A DNA stretch of 64,000 nt, from the NCBI RefSeq assembly GCF_002270415.1, contig NZ_NNRI01000007.1:1364001-1428000 (forward strand). The letters run 5' to 3'. The notes under the pieces are model-generated. The model saw only the letters and a program-made list of their open reading frames with translations, ran no database searches and was not told the origin of the DNA. Shown here piece by piece: positions 27,405 to 36,554 of the stretch (the first letter of the stretch is position 1; each line of letters starts with the position of its first letter). Both the position numbers and the translations under genes were made by a program. The stretch comes from Mesorhizobium sophorae. Lineage in GTDB: Bacteria > Pseudomonadota > Alphaproteobacteria > Rhizobiales > Rhizobiaceae.

Positions 27405-28643
27405 TCAGTTTCGCCCGTTGAGGTGGCGCACCTTGCGCAGTTGCGGGAACAGCACGATCCACAGCCCGGCGACCGCGATCGCGCCGACGCCGCCGACCAC
27501 GACGGCCGGCACCGTGCCGATCAACGCCGCCATCGTGCCGGCCCGGAATTCGCCGACCTCGTTGGAGGCGCCGACGAAGACCTGGTTCACGGCGTTGACG
27601 CGGCCGCGCACATGGTCGGGCGTCCACAACTGGATCAAGGTCTCCCTGATATAGACGCTGAACATGTCAGTAGCGCCAAGGAAGGCGAGCGCTGCGATCG
27701 ACAGCCAGGTGATGGTCGACAGGCCGAACAGCACGGTGAAGGCGCCGAACGCCGCAACGAAGCCGAGCATGATCAGCCCCGCATGGTTGCGGATCGGATG
27801 GCCGGCCAGCCAGATGGCGACGCAGATGGCGCCCACGCCCGGCGCCGAGCGCAGCAGGCCTAAGCCCCAGGGGCCGAGCTGGAGGATGTCGCGCGCATAG
27901 ATCGGCAGCAGTGCCGAGGCGCCCGACAAAAGCACGGCGAACAGATCGAGCGAGATGGCGCCCAGCACGATCTTCTCGCTCCAGATATAGCTGAACCCAC
28001 CGAACAGGTTCTGCAGCGTCGGCTTCTCGGTCTCGGTGCGTTGCGCGGGCTTCGGGATGGTGAAGATCAGCAACCCGGACGCAAGCATCAGCACGGCGGC
28101 GGTGCCATAGGCGACTTCCGCCGACACGCCGTAGAGCAGACCGCCGGCGACCGGGCCGACGATGGTCGCCGTCTGCCAGGCCGACGAGTTCCAGGCGATG
28201 GCGTTGGCGAAATCCTCAGGTGGCACGAGATTGGCGAACAGCGAGGCCGAGGCCGGGCCGAAAAAGGCGCGGGCGACGCCGAACATGGCAAGCACGACGA
28301 AGATCGGCAGCGGTCCGCTGATGCCATGCAGTGTCAGGAACAGCAGCGTCAGCGCGCAGATCGCCTCCACCACCACCGCCAGCGCCATGATCAGGCGGCG
28401 GCCGAAGCGGTCGGCGACGACACCGGTGACCAACACCAGCAGCAGCGACGGCAGGAACTGGACGATGCCGACCAGCCCGAGATCGAGAGGATCCCTCGTA
28501 AGGTCATACATCTGCCAGCCGACCGCGACCGACACGATCATGGTGGCGAAGGTGGTGAGGAAACGCGCCGCCCAATAGCTCAGGAAGGAGCGGTGGCGGA
28601 ACGCGGCATAGCGCTGGTCCGGCGAGGTTTGTGCGGCAGTCAT
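27405..28643 (-). CDS. MFS transporter (EntS-like, MFS_3 family)
   Basis: The 412-residue protein has about twelve membrane helices and the MFS_3 pattern of siderophore or drug exporters: FLSYWAARFLTTFATMIVSV, GLVGIVQFLPSLLLVLVTGV followed by DRFGRR, and GVARAFFGPASASLFANLVP. The start at 28643 is the ATG of MTAAQTS; extending upstream would run into a dispersed repeat. The substrate is unknown. It is not obviously in an operon. Confidence 0.9.
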   Translation of the reverse strand: MTAAQTSPDQRYAAFRHRSFLSYWAARFLTTFATMIVSVAVGWQMYDLTRDPLDLGLVGIVQFLPSLLLVLVTGVVADRFGRRLIMALAVVVEAICALTLLFLTLHGISGPLPIFVVLAMFGVARAFFGPASASLFANLVPPEDFANAIAWNSSAWQTATIVGPVAGGLLYGVSAEVAYGTAAVLMLASGLLIFTIPKPAQRTETEKPTLQNLFGGFSYIWSEKIVLGAISLDLFAVLLSGASALLPIYARDILQLGPWGLGLLRSAPGVGAICVAIWLAGHPIRNHAGLIMLGFVAAFGAFTVLFGLSTITWLSIAALAFLGATDMFSVYIRETLIQLWTPDHVRGRVNAVNQVFVGASNEVGEFRAGTMAALIGTVPAVVVGGVGAIAVAGLWIVLFPQLRKVRHLNGRN

Positions 28644-28679
28644 GGATCGAGGCCCCGTTGCGATGGCATTGGAGCGACG

Positions 28680-28770
28680 TGCGTCCAATCGGACGCACAA
28701 AGTACGCTCCAACACTTTGGTTTTCGCATCGTGCTTTCCGAAAATCGGAACCGATTTTCGGGCCGATGCG
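28680..28770. repeat. Dispersed 90-base repeat (reverse copy)
   Basis: Read on the minus strand, this segment contains GAAAATCGGTTCCGATTTTC, an inverted repeat, then GGAAAGCACGATGCG and CTTTGTGCGTCC. It aligns with 30607-30697, which carries GAAAATCGGATTCGATT and CGTCCTTTGTGCATCC. The remaining bases of the 263-base gap to the aminotransferase show no gene. Confidence 0.7.
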
Positions 28771-28906
28771 ATGGCCGGCGGGGCACTTCCCGGATGGGCG
28801 CTGTTCCGGCCAAGGGAATTTCTAACAAAGTTCGCAGCGCGATGTGCGCCAAAATCAGCGCTGGATCAACGAAATTTCACCCTGTTCCGTTGATTACACG
28901 AGGACG

Positions 28907-30007
28907 TTATTGCCTGAGCGCCGCGGAGATAGCGTCGAGGCCGCTCCTCAACTCGGCTTCCGTCGGCCAGCCAAAACCGACGCGGAAGAAGCGCTTTGGC
29001 ATTTCGAACCAATGGCCGGGCCCGACATAGGCGCCATGGTTTTCCAGCAGGTTCACATAGAACCGGTCGAGGTCGAAGTCGGGATCGACGTTCAGGCGCG
29101 GGAAGCCGACGACACCGCCTTCAGGGCGCACCCAGTCGACCAGCGGCTCGCGGTCGATCCAGGCCTGGACGATGTCGCGGCGCCTGGCCATTTCTGGCAG
29201 CAGCGTCGCCAGGAACGTGTCCCGGCGCTCCAGCATGCCGCGCGCGATGCCTTCGTCGATGACGCTGCCGCAGATGCCGATCTGCTCCTTGGCGGCGAGG
29301 AATTTCTCCTGAAGTTCCGCATCCCTGGTGATCAGCCAACCGATGCGGATGCCGGGAATGCCGAAGGCCTTGGACAGCGACGAGACGCTGATCGCCTTCG
29401 GGCTCAGCGATGCCGCGGACGGCAGGCGCTTGCCATAGGAGAGGTCGCGATAGGTTTCGTCGACCAGCAGATGGCAGTCCCTGCTTTCGGCGAGCGCGAC
29501 CAGGGCGTCGAGGTCGGCGCGGCTCATCATCGTGCCGGTCGGGTTGTGCGGGCAGGTGACGCTGATCAGCCTGGTGTTCGGCCGTATCGCGGCCGCGACC
29601 TGGCCGACATCGATGGCGAAGCCGTCCTCGAAGGCCAGATCGACAAAGCTGATGGCGCAGCCGATCGCCCTTGGGGTCTCGATGTTGGTGGCGTAGTTGG
29701 GTCTGATGACGACCAGATGATCACTCTGCGACAACAGCGAGGTCGAGATGATGAACAGGGCGCCAGCAGCACCAGCGGTGACCAGCACATCATCGGGCGA
29801 GACGCCGGCGTCCTGCGCGGCGATCTGCGCGCGCAATTCCTTGTCGCCGCGATGCTCGCCGTAGAAGAGCGTGAGATCGGGCAAGGACAGGCCGATATCG
29901 GAGAGTTTCTGGTCGGCGATCGAACTTTCGGAAAGATTGTAGCGGATCCGGTCGTAGCCGTATTCTTCCGGCGCCTCTTTCTCAATCACCATCCTGGTGT
30001 AGTTCAT
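28907..30007 (-). CDS. PLP-dependent class I/II aminotransferase
   Basis: This 366-residue fold-type I enzyme transfers amino groups using pyridoxal phosphate. Visible are the N-terminal IRYNLSESSIADQKL, the SVTCPHNPTGTMMSR substrate loop, LLVDETYRDLSYG with the PLP-binding aspartate and tyrosine, and the Schiff-base lysine in SVSSLSKAFGIPGIRIGW. The start at 30007 follows GGGGGAAG. The substrate is unknown; no biosynthetic partner is adjacent. It lies downstream of mucR, but a terminator separates them. Confidence 0.9.
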   Translation of the reverse strand: MNYTRMVIEKEAPEEYGYDRIRYNLSESSIADQKLSDIGLSLPDLTLFYGEHRGDKELRAQIAAQDAGVSPDDVLVTAGAAGALFIISTSLLSQSDHLVVIRPNYATNIETPRAIGCAISFVDLAFEDGFAIDVGQVAAAIRPNTRLISVTCPHNPTGTMMSRADLDALVALAESRDCHLLVDETYRDLSYGKRLPSAASLSPKAISVSSLSKAFGIPGIRIGWLITRDAELQEKFLAAKEQIGICGSVIDEGIARGMLERRDTFLATLLPEMARRRDIVQAWIDREPLVDWVRPEGGVVGFPRLNVDPDFDLDRFYVNLLENHGAYVGPGHWFEMPKRFFRVGFGWPTEAELRSGLDAISAALRQ

Positions 30008-30044
30008 GGCTTCCCCCAAAGAACCGTCCGGTTCATCCAAGCCA

Positions 30045-30090
30045 TAAAAACATGAAGCCTGCCAAGGCGGATTCGCCGGCAGGCTTCTGT
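30045..30090 (-). terminator. Rho-independent terminator of mucR
   Basis: On the minus strand GAAGCCTGCC and GGCAGGCTTC (30054-30063 and 30078-30087) form a perfect ten-base stem with a smaller GGCG/CGCC hairpin inside, followed by ATGTTTTTATGG. It begins 41 bases after the mucR stop. Confidence 0.82.
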
Positions 30091-30127
30091 TCCAGTCGTC
30101 CTAAGTGTTGGCTCAGGACCGAATTGC

Positions 30128-30589
30128 TCAGGCCGAGGCCTTCTTCCTGCCCCTGCCCTTGGCGGGCACGACTTCGGCGGCCTTGCGGCCGAGGCCGATC
30201 GACTTCGCCAGCAGCGAACGCGAAGCGGCATAGTTGGGGGCGACCATGGGATAGTCGGCCGGCAAGCCCCATTTGGCGCGATAGGCGTCCGGCGTCAGGC
30301 CGAAATGCACGCCGAGGTGCCGTTTCAGGGATTTGAACTTCTTGCCGTCCTCGAGGCAGATGATGAAATCCGGTGTTACCGATTTCCTGGGGTTGACCGC
30401 TGGGACCAGCGGTGCCGCCACCGGGACCACCGGCTGGCCGAGCCCGCTTATCGACGTGCTGACGCTGGCGATGAGATCGGCGAGACCAGAAGCGGGCAGG
30501 CGGTTCTTCTCGACGTAAGCGGACACGATGTGAGCGGTCAGCTCGAGCAGGTCGATGTCCTTACGGGCGCTGTCGTTATCGTCGGTCAA
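30128..30589 (-). CDS. mucR: MucR/Ros family zinc-finger-like regulator
   Basis: MucR/Ros proteins control exopolysaccharide, motility and symbiosis genes by binding AT-rich DNA. The 153-residue protein has the domain TPDFIICLEDGKKFKSLKRH and GLTPDAYRAKWGLPADYPMV. Of the four ligands in Ros, C78, H91 and H95 are kept but the second cysteine is aspartate (D81). Several Mesorhizobium loti homologues are known to fold with substituted or no zinc ligands. Translation appears to start at a TTG (30589) six bases after GGAGA. The upstream 214 bases hold a repeat and an AT-rich stretch. Confidence 0.93.
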   Translation of the reverse strand: MTDDNDSARKDIDLLELTAHIVSAYVEKNRLPASGLADLIASVSTSISGLGQPVVPVAAPLVPAVNPRKSVTPDFIICLEDGKKFKSLKRHLGVHFGLTPDAYRAKWGLPADYPMVAPNYAASRSLLAKSIGLGRKAAEVVPAKGRGRKKASA

Positions 30590-30606
30590 TCTATTTCTCC
30601 GTCTAA

Positions 30607-30697
30607 AGCGAATGACCTGAAAATCGGATTCGATTCCCGGAAAGGATCATGCGCAAAATCAAAATGCTGCGGCGTCCTTTGTGCATCCACGAGACGG
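30607..30697. repeat. Dispersed 90-base repeat (forward copy)
   Basis: This is the diverged partner of the element at 28680-28770, in opposite orientation. Shared blocks are CTGAAAATCGG, GGAAAGGATCATGCG and CGTCCTTTGTGCATCC. The element lies upstream of mucR. Bases 30698-30803 show no gene but end in an AT-rich run. Confidence 0.65.
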
Positions 30698-30803
30698 CAG
30701 CGTTGTTGTGGCGCGGAATTCCTAGTCGGCAAATCTGCGCAGCGCAATGACTTGATGCCGCGGCACACGTTATTTTGAACAACTATATTAAACAATAACA
30801 ATA

Positions 30804-31508
30804 TCAGACTATCAGCGCTTTGTCGCGCCACAAACGAAATCCGCCTTCAAAGGCGCGTGTGTTGTCGCCGCGCCGGCTGTCGGCGGGCAATTCATCGAGC
30901 TTCTCGACATTGCCGCCGCCAATGACGACGTAGTCAGGCTGCATGGCGGCGCGGAGCCGGTCGACGACGTCGAAGACATATTTGCGCCATCTCTTCTTGC
31001 CGCGCTTTTCCAAGCCGCGTTCGCCGACATAGTCCTCGAAGCTCTTGCCCTTCTTGTAGGGAAGATGGGCGAGTTCCATCGGCTGGGCGACATTGTCGAC
31101 GATCATCGCGGCACCGAGACCGGTTCCCAACCCGATGAACAGCATGCGGCCGCCTTCATAACTGCCGATGGCCTGCATCAGCGCGTCGTTGACCACCTTC
31201 ACCGGCTTGCCGAATTGCGCGGCGAAATCGTAGCCTGCCCAACCCTTGCCTAGATTGGCAGGGTCGGTGAGTGGCCTGTTGTGGTTGACCGGGCCGGGGT
31301 AGCCCATCGAGATGACGTCGTAGGACAAGCCCTCGGCTAACTTCTTTACCGTATCGGTCATCTGCTGCGGCGTCAGGCCGGGCCCGGAGTCGGCGCGCCG
31401 CTCCACGCCGCCGGCGCTGCTGAGAATCTTGACATGCGAGCCGCCAATGTCGATCGCAAGCACGATCTTCTCAGCGTCCGATGCCGGTTGCTTCACCGCT
31501 TTGGGCAT
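30804..31508 (-). CDS. ROK-family sugar kinase, polyphosphate-glucokinase-like
   Basis: The 234-residue kinase has the ROK phosphate motif LAIDIGGSHVKIL, the catalytic aspartate in VKVVNDALMQA and the adenosine-binding GLGTGLGAAMI. It lacks the HxnCxCGxxGC zinc motif of ordinary ROK glucokinases, as polyphosphate glucokinases do, and its length fits that subgroup. It most likely phosphorylates glucose, using polyphosphate or ATP. It sits 14 bases downstream of zwf in a leftward run with gnd and a glucoamylase-like gene, which supports a glucose substrate. Confidence 0.8.
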   Translation of the reverse strand: MPKAVKQPASDAEKIVLAIDIGGSHVKILSSAGGVERRADSGPGLTPQQMTDTVKKLAEGLSYDVISMGYPGPVNHNRPLTDPANLGKGWAGYDFAAQFGKPVKVVNDALMQAIGSYEGGRMLFIGLGTGLGAAMIVDNVAQPMELAHLPYKKGKSFEDYVGERGLEKRGKKRWRKYVFDVVDRLRAAMQPDYVVIGGGNVEKLDELPADSRRGDNTRAFEGGFRLWRDKALIV

Positions 31509-31522
31509 TGCGCCACCTCCAC

Positions 31523-32899
31523 TCACTTTACCGGATCGATCCAGCCATTGGGCGGCCCGAACCCGGCCATCGCGTCCGCCGGACCCCATGTGAGCGGTTC
31601 ATAGACGTGCGGCGGCGTGGTGTCGCCGAGCACCGGGCCGACGATGCGCCAGGCCATTTCGCTGGCGTCCTGGCGGGTGAACAACTGGCCGTTGCCGTTC
31701 ATGGCATCGCCGATCAGCCGCTCATAGGGCGGCATGTCGCTCTTGCTGTCGTCGAGCGCCGTCAGTTCGACCTGTTCGCCGATCATGTCGTCGCCCGCCG
31801 CCTTGCGCTGGGCGCCGATGGCGATCACCACTTGCGGATCGATGCGGAAGCGAACGTAGTTCTGGTCGGCCGGCTTGATCGGATCGAAGACGTCGAGCGG
31901 CGGCCGCTTCAGCCGCACCACCACTTCGGTGACATGCACCGGCATGTTCTTGCCGGCGCGGATGAAGAACGGCACATCCTGCCAGCGCCAGGTGTCGACG
32001 AAGAAACGCACCGCCGCAAAGGTCTCGACCGGTGAGTTCGGTGCCACGCCGGGTTCGGCCAGATAGCCGGTGAACTGACCGCGCACGACATCGTCTTTCG
32101 CCAAGGTCCGGATCGCCCGCAGCACCTGCACCTTCTCGTCGATCAAATCGTCGGCGGATCGGCCGACGGGTGGCTCCATGGCAAGCAGCAACAGGATGTT
32201 GAGCAGATGGTTCTCGATGACGTCCCGGATGCAGCCGACGTTGTCATAGAAGCGGCCACGCCCCTCGACGCCGAAATCCTCGGCCATGGTGATCTGCACG
32301 CTCTCGACGAAGTTGCGGTTCCAGATCGGCTCCAGAAAGGAATTGGCAAAGCGGAAATAGAGCAGGTTCTGGATCGCTTCCTTGCCGAGATAATGGTCGA
32401 TGCGGAAGATCGACTGTTCGTCGAAAACCAGATGCAGAACCCGGTTCAGCCAGCGCGCCGATTGCAGATCGTGGCCGAAGGGCTTTTCCACCATCAGCCG
32501 CGCGCCACGAGCCGTGCCCGATTGCTCCAGTCCCTGGACGACGGTCTCGAACATGGTCGGCGGCACCGCCATGTAGTGCAGCGGCCGCTGGGCGGTGCCG
32601 AGCGCGCTTTTGAGTTTCTCGAACGTCGCCGGATCGCGGTAGTCGCCGCTGACATAGCGCAGCAGGGAGGCGAACTTGGCGAACAATTTTTCGTCGATCT
32701 TGCCGAGCGCATTGACGATGCCGTCGCGGGCGCGCGCCTGCAATTGCTGAAGGTCCCAGGCGTCGAACGCCACGCCGATCACCGGTTCGGTGAGCGTACC
32801 CTTGGCCACCATCTGGTAAAGGGCTGGAAATATCTTCTTGTGGGCGAGGTCGCCGGTGGCTCCGAAGAGCACCAGCGTGTCGGACCGTTCCGGGGTCAT
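31523..32899 (-). CDS. zwf: Glucose-6-phosphate 1-dehydrogenase
   Basis: Zwf oxidises glucose 6-phosphate to 6-phosphogluconolactone with NAD(P), opening the pentose phosphate and Entner-Doudoroff routes. The 458-residue product has the coenzyme motif [18 protein letters not shown], the active-site signature [13 protein letters not shown], and EKPFGHDL. The start at 32899 is the ATG of MTPERSD. It is flanked by gnd upstream (22-base gap) and the ROK kinase downstream. No pgl gene is adjacent. This may be one of several zwf paralogues. Confidence 0.95.
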   Translation of the reverse strand: MTPERSDTLVLFGATGDLAHKKIFPALYQMVAKGTLTEPVIGVAFDAWDLQQLQARARDGIVNALGKIDEKLFAKFASLLRYVSGDYRDPATFEKLKSALGTAQRPLHYMAVPPTMFETVVQGLEQSGTARGARLMVEKPFGHDLQSARWLNRVLHLVFDEQSIFRIDHYLGKEAIQNLLYFRFANSFLEPIWNRNFVESVQITMAEDFGVEGRGRFYDNVGCIRDVIENHLLNILLLLAMEPPVGRSADDLIDEKVQVLRAIRTLAKDDVVRGQFTGYLAEPGVAPNSPVETFAAVRFFVDTWRWQDVPFFIRAGKNMPVHVTEVVVRLKRPPLDVFDPIKPADQNYVRFRIDPQVVIAIGAQRKAAGDDMIGEQVELTALDDSKSDMPPYERLIGDAMNGNGQLFTRQDASEMAWRIVGPVLGDTTPPHVYEPLTWGPADAMAGFGPPNGWIDPVK

Positions 32900-32921
32900 C
32901 GGCGTGTCTCCCCTGCCGCCG

Positions 32922-33935
32922 TCACGAGCCGGACTTCGGCTTCTCGACATGGCCGCCAAAGGCATAACGCATTGCCGAGAGCAGCTTGTCGGAGAATTCG
33001 GACTCGCCTTGGGAGGAGAAGCGGTCGAACAGCGCCGAGGACAGAACCGGCGCCGGCACGCCGGTGTCGATCGCCGCCTTCAGCGTCCAGCGGCCTTCGC
33101 CGGAATCCGAGACGCGGCCGCCGAAATTCGCCAGGCCCGGATCATTCTTCAGCGCGCCCGCGGTGAGATCGAGCAACCAGGAGCCGATGACGCTGCCATG
33201 CCGCCAAACCTCGGCCACCTGAGGGAGGTCGACGTCGAACTGGTAGTATTGAGGGTTTTCCAGGGGGCTGGTCTCGGCGTCCGCCGTTCGTTGCCGCTTG
33301 CCGGCATTGGCCGACTTCAGGATGTTCATGCCTTCTGCATAGGCGGCCATCACGCCATATTCGATGCCGTTGTGCACCATCTTGACGAAGTGGCCGGCAC
33401 CGCTCGGCCCGCAATGCAGATAGCCAAAGGGTGCGGTCCCGGCATCCTTGGGCGGATTGGAGCCGGCATCGGCACCGGGCGCCAGCGTGGCAAAGATCGA
33501 ATCAAGGTGCTGCACCGCCACGTCGGGACCGCCGATCATCAGGCAATAGCCACGCTCAAGGCCCCAGACACCGCCGCTGGTTCCGACATCGACAAGATGG
33601 ATACCCTTGGCGGCCAGTTTCGCGGCCTGGTCGACGGCGTCGTGATAGTAGGAATTGCCGCCGTCGATGATGATGTCGCCTGGTTCCATCAGGGCGGCGA
33701 CCTGATCGATGATCTTGCCGGTGATCGCCGCCGGCAGCATCAGCCACACACAGCGCGGCTTGACCAGCTTGCCGACGAATTCTTCCATGGATGCCGTTCC
33801 TGAAGCGCCGTCGGTCACCAGAGCCGCGACGCTGGCCGGGTTGATGTCGTAGACGACGCATTCGTGGCCGTCGCGCATCAGGCGCCGGACCATGTTGGCG
33901 CCCATCCGGCCCAATCCCATCATTCCGATCTGCAT
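32922..33935 (-). CDS. gnd: 6-phosphogluconate dehydrogenase, decarboxylating (short form)
   Basis: Gnd oxidatively decarboxylates 6-phosphogluconate to ribulose 5-phosphate. The 337-residue length is that of the shorter GntZ/YqeC-type, often NAD-preferring, rather than the 470-residue form. Key features are [50 protein letters not shown] and the catalytic lysine in [16 protein letters not shown]. It lies between the glucoamylase-like gene and zwf on the same strand, linking glucose release to pentose production. Confidence 0.94.
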   Translation of the reverse strand: MQIGMMGLGRMGANMVRRLMRDGHECVVYDINPASVAALVTDGASGTASMEEFVGKLVKPRCVWLMLPAAITGKIIDQVAALMEPGDIIIDGGNSYYHDAVDQAAKLAAKGIHLVDVGTSGGVWGLERGYCLMIGGPDVAVQHLDSIFATLAPGADAGSNPPKDAGTAPFGYLHCGPSGAGHFVKMVHNGIEYGVMAAYAEGMNILKSANAGKRQRTADAETSPLENPQYYQFDVDLPQVAEVWRHGSVIGSWLLDLTAGALKNDPGLANFGGRVSDSGEGRWTLKAAIDTGVPAPVLSSALFDRFSSQGESEFSDKLLSAMRYAFGGHVEKPKSGS

Positions 33936-33969
33936 GGTTTCGTCCCTGTTTCCTGGAGATTTACTGGGT

Positions 33970-36402
33970 TTATCGAGGAAGGATCGACTGGCTATCCTGA
34001 TCGCCTGATATGACGGAGAAGTCGACATTCTCCCAATCGCCGGCTTCGGGCCAGAAAAAAGTGAAGATCAGCGAGCTTCCGCAGGGGAGGCTGGCCGTGG
34101 GCAGGTCGACAAGATGGATGCCGAAAGCGTTCTCGATCGTCTGGCTGTCGGCGGCGGTCGCCCAGTGATCGCTACTCCAGCGAACCGTCGCCGGGGCCAA
34201 GAGCTCGACGCGCAGCGTCTTGCCGGCCGGCAGCGTGCGGATCTTGTTGTTGAAGCGCCATGTCCTGAACGGCGACACGGTCTTGTCCTCGATGTAGCGC
34301 TTGACGCCTTGCGGCGGCATGTCGAAGACCGTGCCATCGCGCAACGAGCGCAACAGCTTGATATGCTCCGAATGCGCCCAGACCAGCGGCATGGCGCTGC
34401 CCGAGGGGCGACCGTGCAGCAGTTCGCGCTCGGCCATGTCGGCGCCGTCCCAGACCTGTTCGGGCAGCAGGCCGCCCAGCCCGGCCGAGCCTTCCAGCGC
34501 AGCCAGCAGGTCTACAGCTCTGTCCTTGCGTCCGGCTGCAAGCTCGTAATGGGCGCGTTCGCCGGCGAGCAACGGCCACGGCCGGCCCTGACCGGTGCCG
34601 TCGAAGGGTGCGCCATCCTCATGCTCGCCATAGCCATCGTCATTGTAGCGGTACCAGAGCGGCCCCTGCGGCAGGTCGCAGCGCAATTGCGCATCGATGA
34701 TCGTGACCGTGTCGACGATACGCGGATCGTCGGCTGCCCTCAGGCCGAAGCGGACGAGAGCCAGTGCGTCCGGGCTGACGATCGCCTCGGTTGGCTGGTC
34801 AGTATCGCCGGGCGGCCGGTTCTTGATCGGGACATAGCCGTCCTTCGGCGAACCGGCCTCGGCGCTGTCGGGTGGAGCGATGCGCACATAATAACCGCCG
34901 ACGCCGGCCTGCCTGCCGAGTGCCGTGCCGGTGACATAGGTCCAACGCTCGACCTGGTCGTTCCAGACATCGGCGGTCTCGCGCAGATAGGTCGCGGCGA
35001 CCTGCTTGCCGCAGCCGTCGAGCAGGTCGGCCGCGGCAAGCAGTGCCGCGATCTCGACGGCAAGCGTGAACGGGCTGTAACCGGCATCCTCTTCCCAGCG
35101 GTCCTCACCGGTGACGGGTCCGTTGCGCACGACATAGCCGGCGGCGCGCTCGATCATCGGCTGAAAGGCGAGCAGCCTGGCTTGCGGCAGGTGCCCGGCG
35201 CGGTGCAGCGCATCGGCCAGCAGCAACGGGAAGGCGCATTCGTCCATCTGGATGCCTGGCCAATAGGCCGATCCGTCGAGCCAGGCGTTCTGCGGCCAGT
35301 GGCCGTCCGGCTGCTGGATGGAGCTGAGATAGTCGAGGATTTGCAGGGCCGACGCGGCATCGCCGGCGGCGAGAAAACCACCGGCCGTCTCGACCAGATC
35401 GCGCGGCCAGACCAGATGGTAGCCGCCGAGGTCGTCGTCACCCTTATTGAAGCCCCACGGAATCGAAAGGCTGGCGACCGCCGCACCCGGTATCGCGATC
35501 GACCGGTGGGTCGACAGGACCGCGGTCGAGACGCGATAGAAGTTGATCCCGGATTCGCCATGCCGGTCCAGCGGCAGCAGGCTCTTTTGCCATTTGCGCC
35601 ATCTCTCGACGTAGGCTTTGGCGGCGTGCTCAAAGCCTTGCTTCAGGCTGGCGAAGGCATTTTCGGCCGCCTCGTCCGATGTCGCGCCAAAGCCCAGCGC
35701 CAGCACGGCCGTTGTCTTGGAAGGGGTAAAGCCGATCTCGCCGGTCAGCGCGACATTGCCGTCCTCGGCCCGCTGGCAGGCCGGATCGAGCTCGCCTGTA
35801 TTGTGGAGCTGCTGCCAGCCGTCGGAGACGCCGACATAGCCGGCCGAGCCGGTTCGCCAGGGCAGTGACGAGGCCAGCGCCAGGCAGGTGCCGCGCCCCG
35901 AGGCGAACAGCACAGGTTTTCCCTTGTGGTCACCGACCCAGGCGGTGTTGCCCATGCCAGCATTGACGAGATGCGGCGCCAGCAAGGCGTAGACGCGATG
36001 GTCGCCTGCGGCACCCTTGAGCGCTGTGAAGGTAATTTCCTGCAGCAAAGCGGGCCGCGCCGGGTCGGCGAGGATGCGCTTTTCGATCCGGTAGGCGCCG
36101 TCAGTCGCGGTGTTGACCAGCCTGTAGGCCGGCACGCCGTCCTCGAATGGCTCGACGGCGTGCACAGCATCGCGTTTTTCTTCGGAGAAATAGCCGTCGG
36201 GGCCGGTGACGATCAGGCCGAGGTCGCGCGTGCAGGCGCTGTCGAGGTGCGGATAGTAGATCTCGTTGAGAATGCCATGGCTGATCGTGAACCAGATATG
36301 GCCGTTTGGCGAAAGGGACGTTCCAACGCCACTCTTGGCGCTTGACGTCCAGCGGGCCGGAATTCCCGGGGCGCCCGGAGCAACGGTTGGCGTCACTGGC
36401 AT
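33970..36402 (-). CDS. GH15 glucoamylase-like glucan hydrolase
   Basis: The 810-residue enzyme belongs to the GH15 family, which releases glucose from the ends of alpha-glucans, maltodextrins or trehalose-like sugars. An N-terminal beta-sandwich domain (1-270) precedes the (alpha/alpha)6 catalytic domain with the motif LVWPRDLVETAGGFLA, the glutamate region IQMDECAFPLLLA and the second acid PEQVWDGAD. A short beta domain closes the protein. No signal peptide is visible, so it likely works in the cytoplasm. The start at 36402 follows AGGAG. It heads the gnd-zwf-kinase group. Confidence 0.92.
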   Translation of the reverse strand: MPVTPTVAPGAPGIPARWTSSAKSGVGTSLSPNGHIWFTISHGILNEIYYPHLDSACTRDLGLIVTGPDGYFSEEKRDAVHAVEPFEDGVPAYRLVNTATDGAYRIEKRILADPARPALLQEITFTALKGAAGDHRVYALLAPHLVNAGMGNTAWVGDHKGKPVLFASGRGTCLALASSLPWRTGSAGYVGVSDGWQQLHNTGELDPACQRAEDGNVALTGEIGFTPSKTTAVLALGFGATSDEAAENAFASLKQGFEHAAKAYVERWRKWQKSLLPLDRHGESGINFYRVSTAVLSTHRSIAIPGAAVASLSIPWGFNKGDDDLGGYHLVWPRDLVETAGGFLAAGDAASALQILDYLSSIQQPDGHWPQNAWLDGSAYWPGIQMDECAFPLLLADALHRAGHLPQARLLAFQPMIERAAGYVVRNGPVTGEDRWEEDAGYSPFTLAVEIAALLAAADLLDGCGKQVAATYLRETADVWNDQVERWTYVTGTALGRQAGVGGYYVRIAPPDSAEAGSPKDGYVPIKNRPPGDTDQPTEAIVSPDALALVRFGLRAADDPRIVDTVTIIDAQLRCDLPQGPLWYRYNDDGYGEHEDGAPFDGTGQGRPWPLLAGERAHYELAAGRKDRAVDLLAALEGSAGLGGLLPEQVWDGADMAERELLHGRPSGSAMPLVWAHSEHIKLLRSLRDGTVFDMPPQGVKRYIEDKTVSPFRTWRFNNKIRTLPAGKTLRVELLAPATVRWSSDHWATAADSQTIENAFGIHLVDLPTASLPCGSSLIFTFFWPEAGDWENVDFSVISGDQDSQSILPR

Positions 36403-36498
36403 TCGATTGCGATCTCCTGGCCCTTTCCCTAGACCAGGACGCGAACCCTTTTCAATCGTTGCACCGCAAGTTGATCGCCACGGCCAATGGCGCCCTCG

Positions 36499-36528
36499 TT
36501 GACAGGGGCGCCGCGTAGCGTCCACTAT
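36499..36528 (+). promoter_or_regulatory. Possible sigma-70 promoter of the kinase/regulator pair
   Basis: TTGACA (36499-36504) is followed after 18 bases by CACTAT (36523-36528), and the ATG is 27 bases beyond. The spacing is one base longer than ideal and the -10 match is partial. Confidence 0.35.
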
Positions 36529-36554
36529 TCCCGGTACGGGAGGATCGCGAAGCC

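Noticed and set aside
34114-35868. A 584-codon plus-strand frame opposite the GH15 gene
   Set aside because: No domain pattern, and the opposite strand has the intact GH15 signature.
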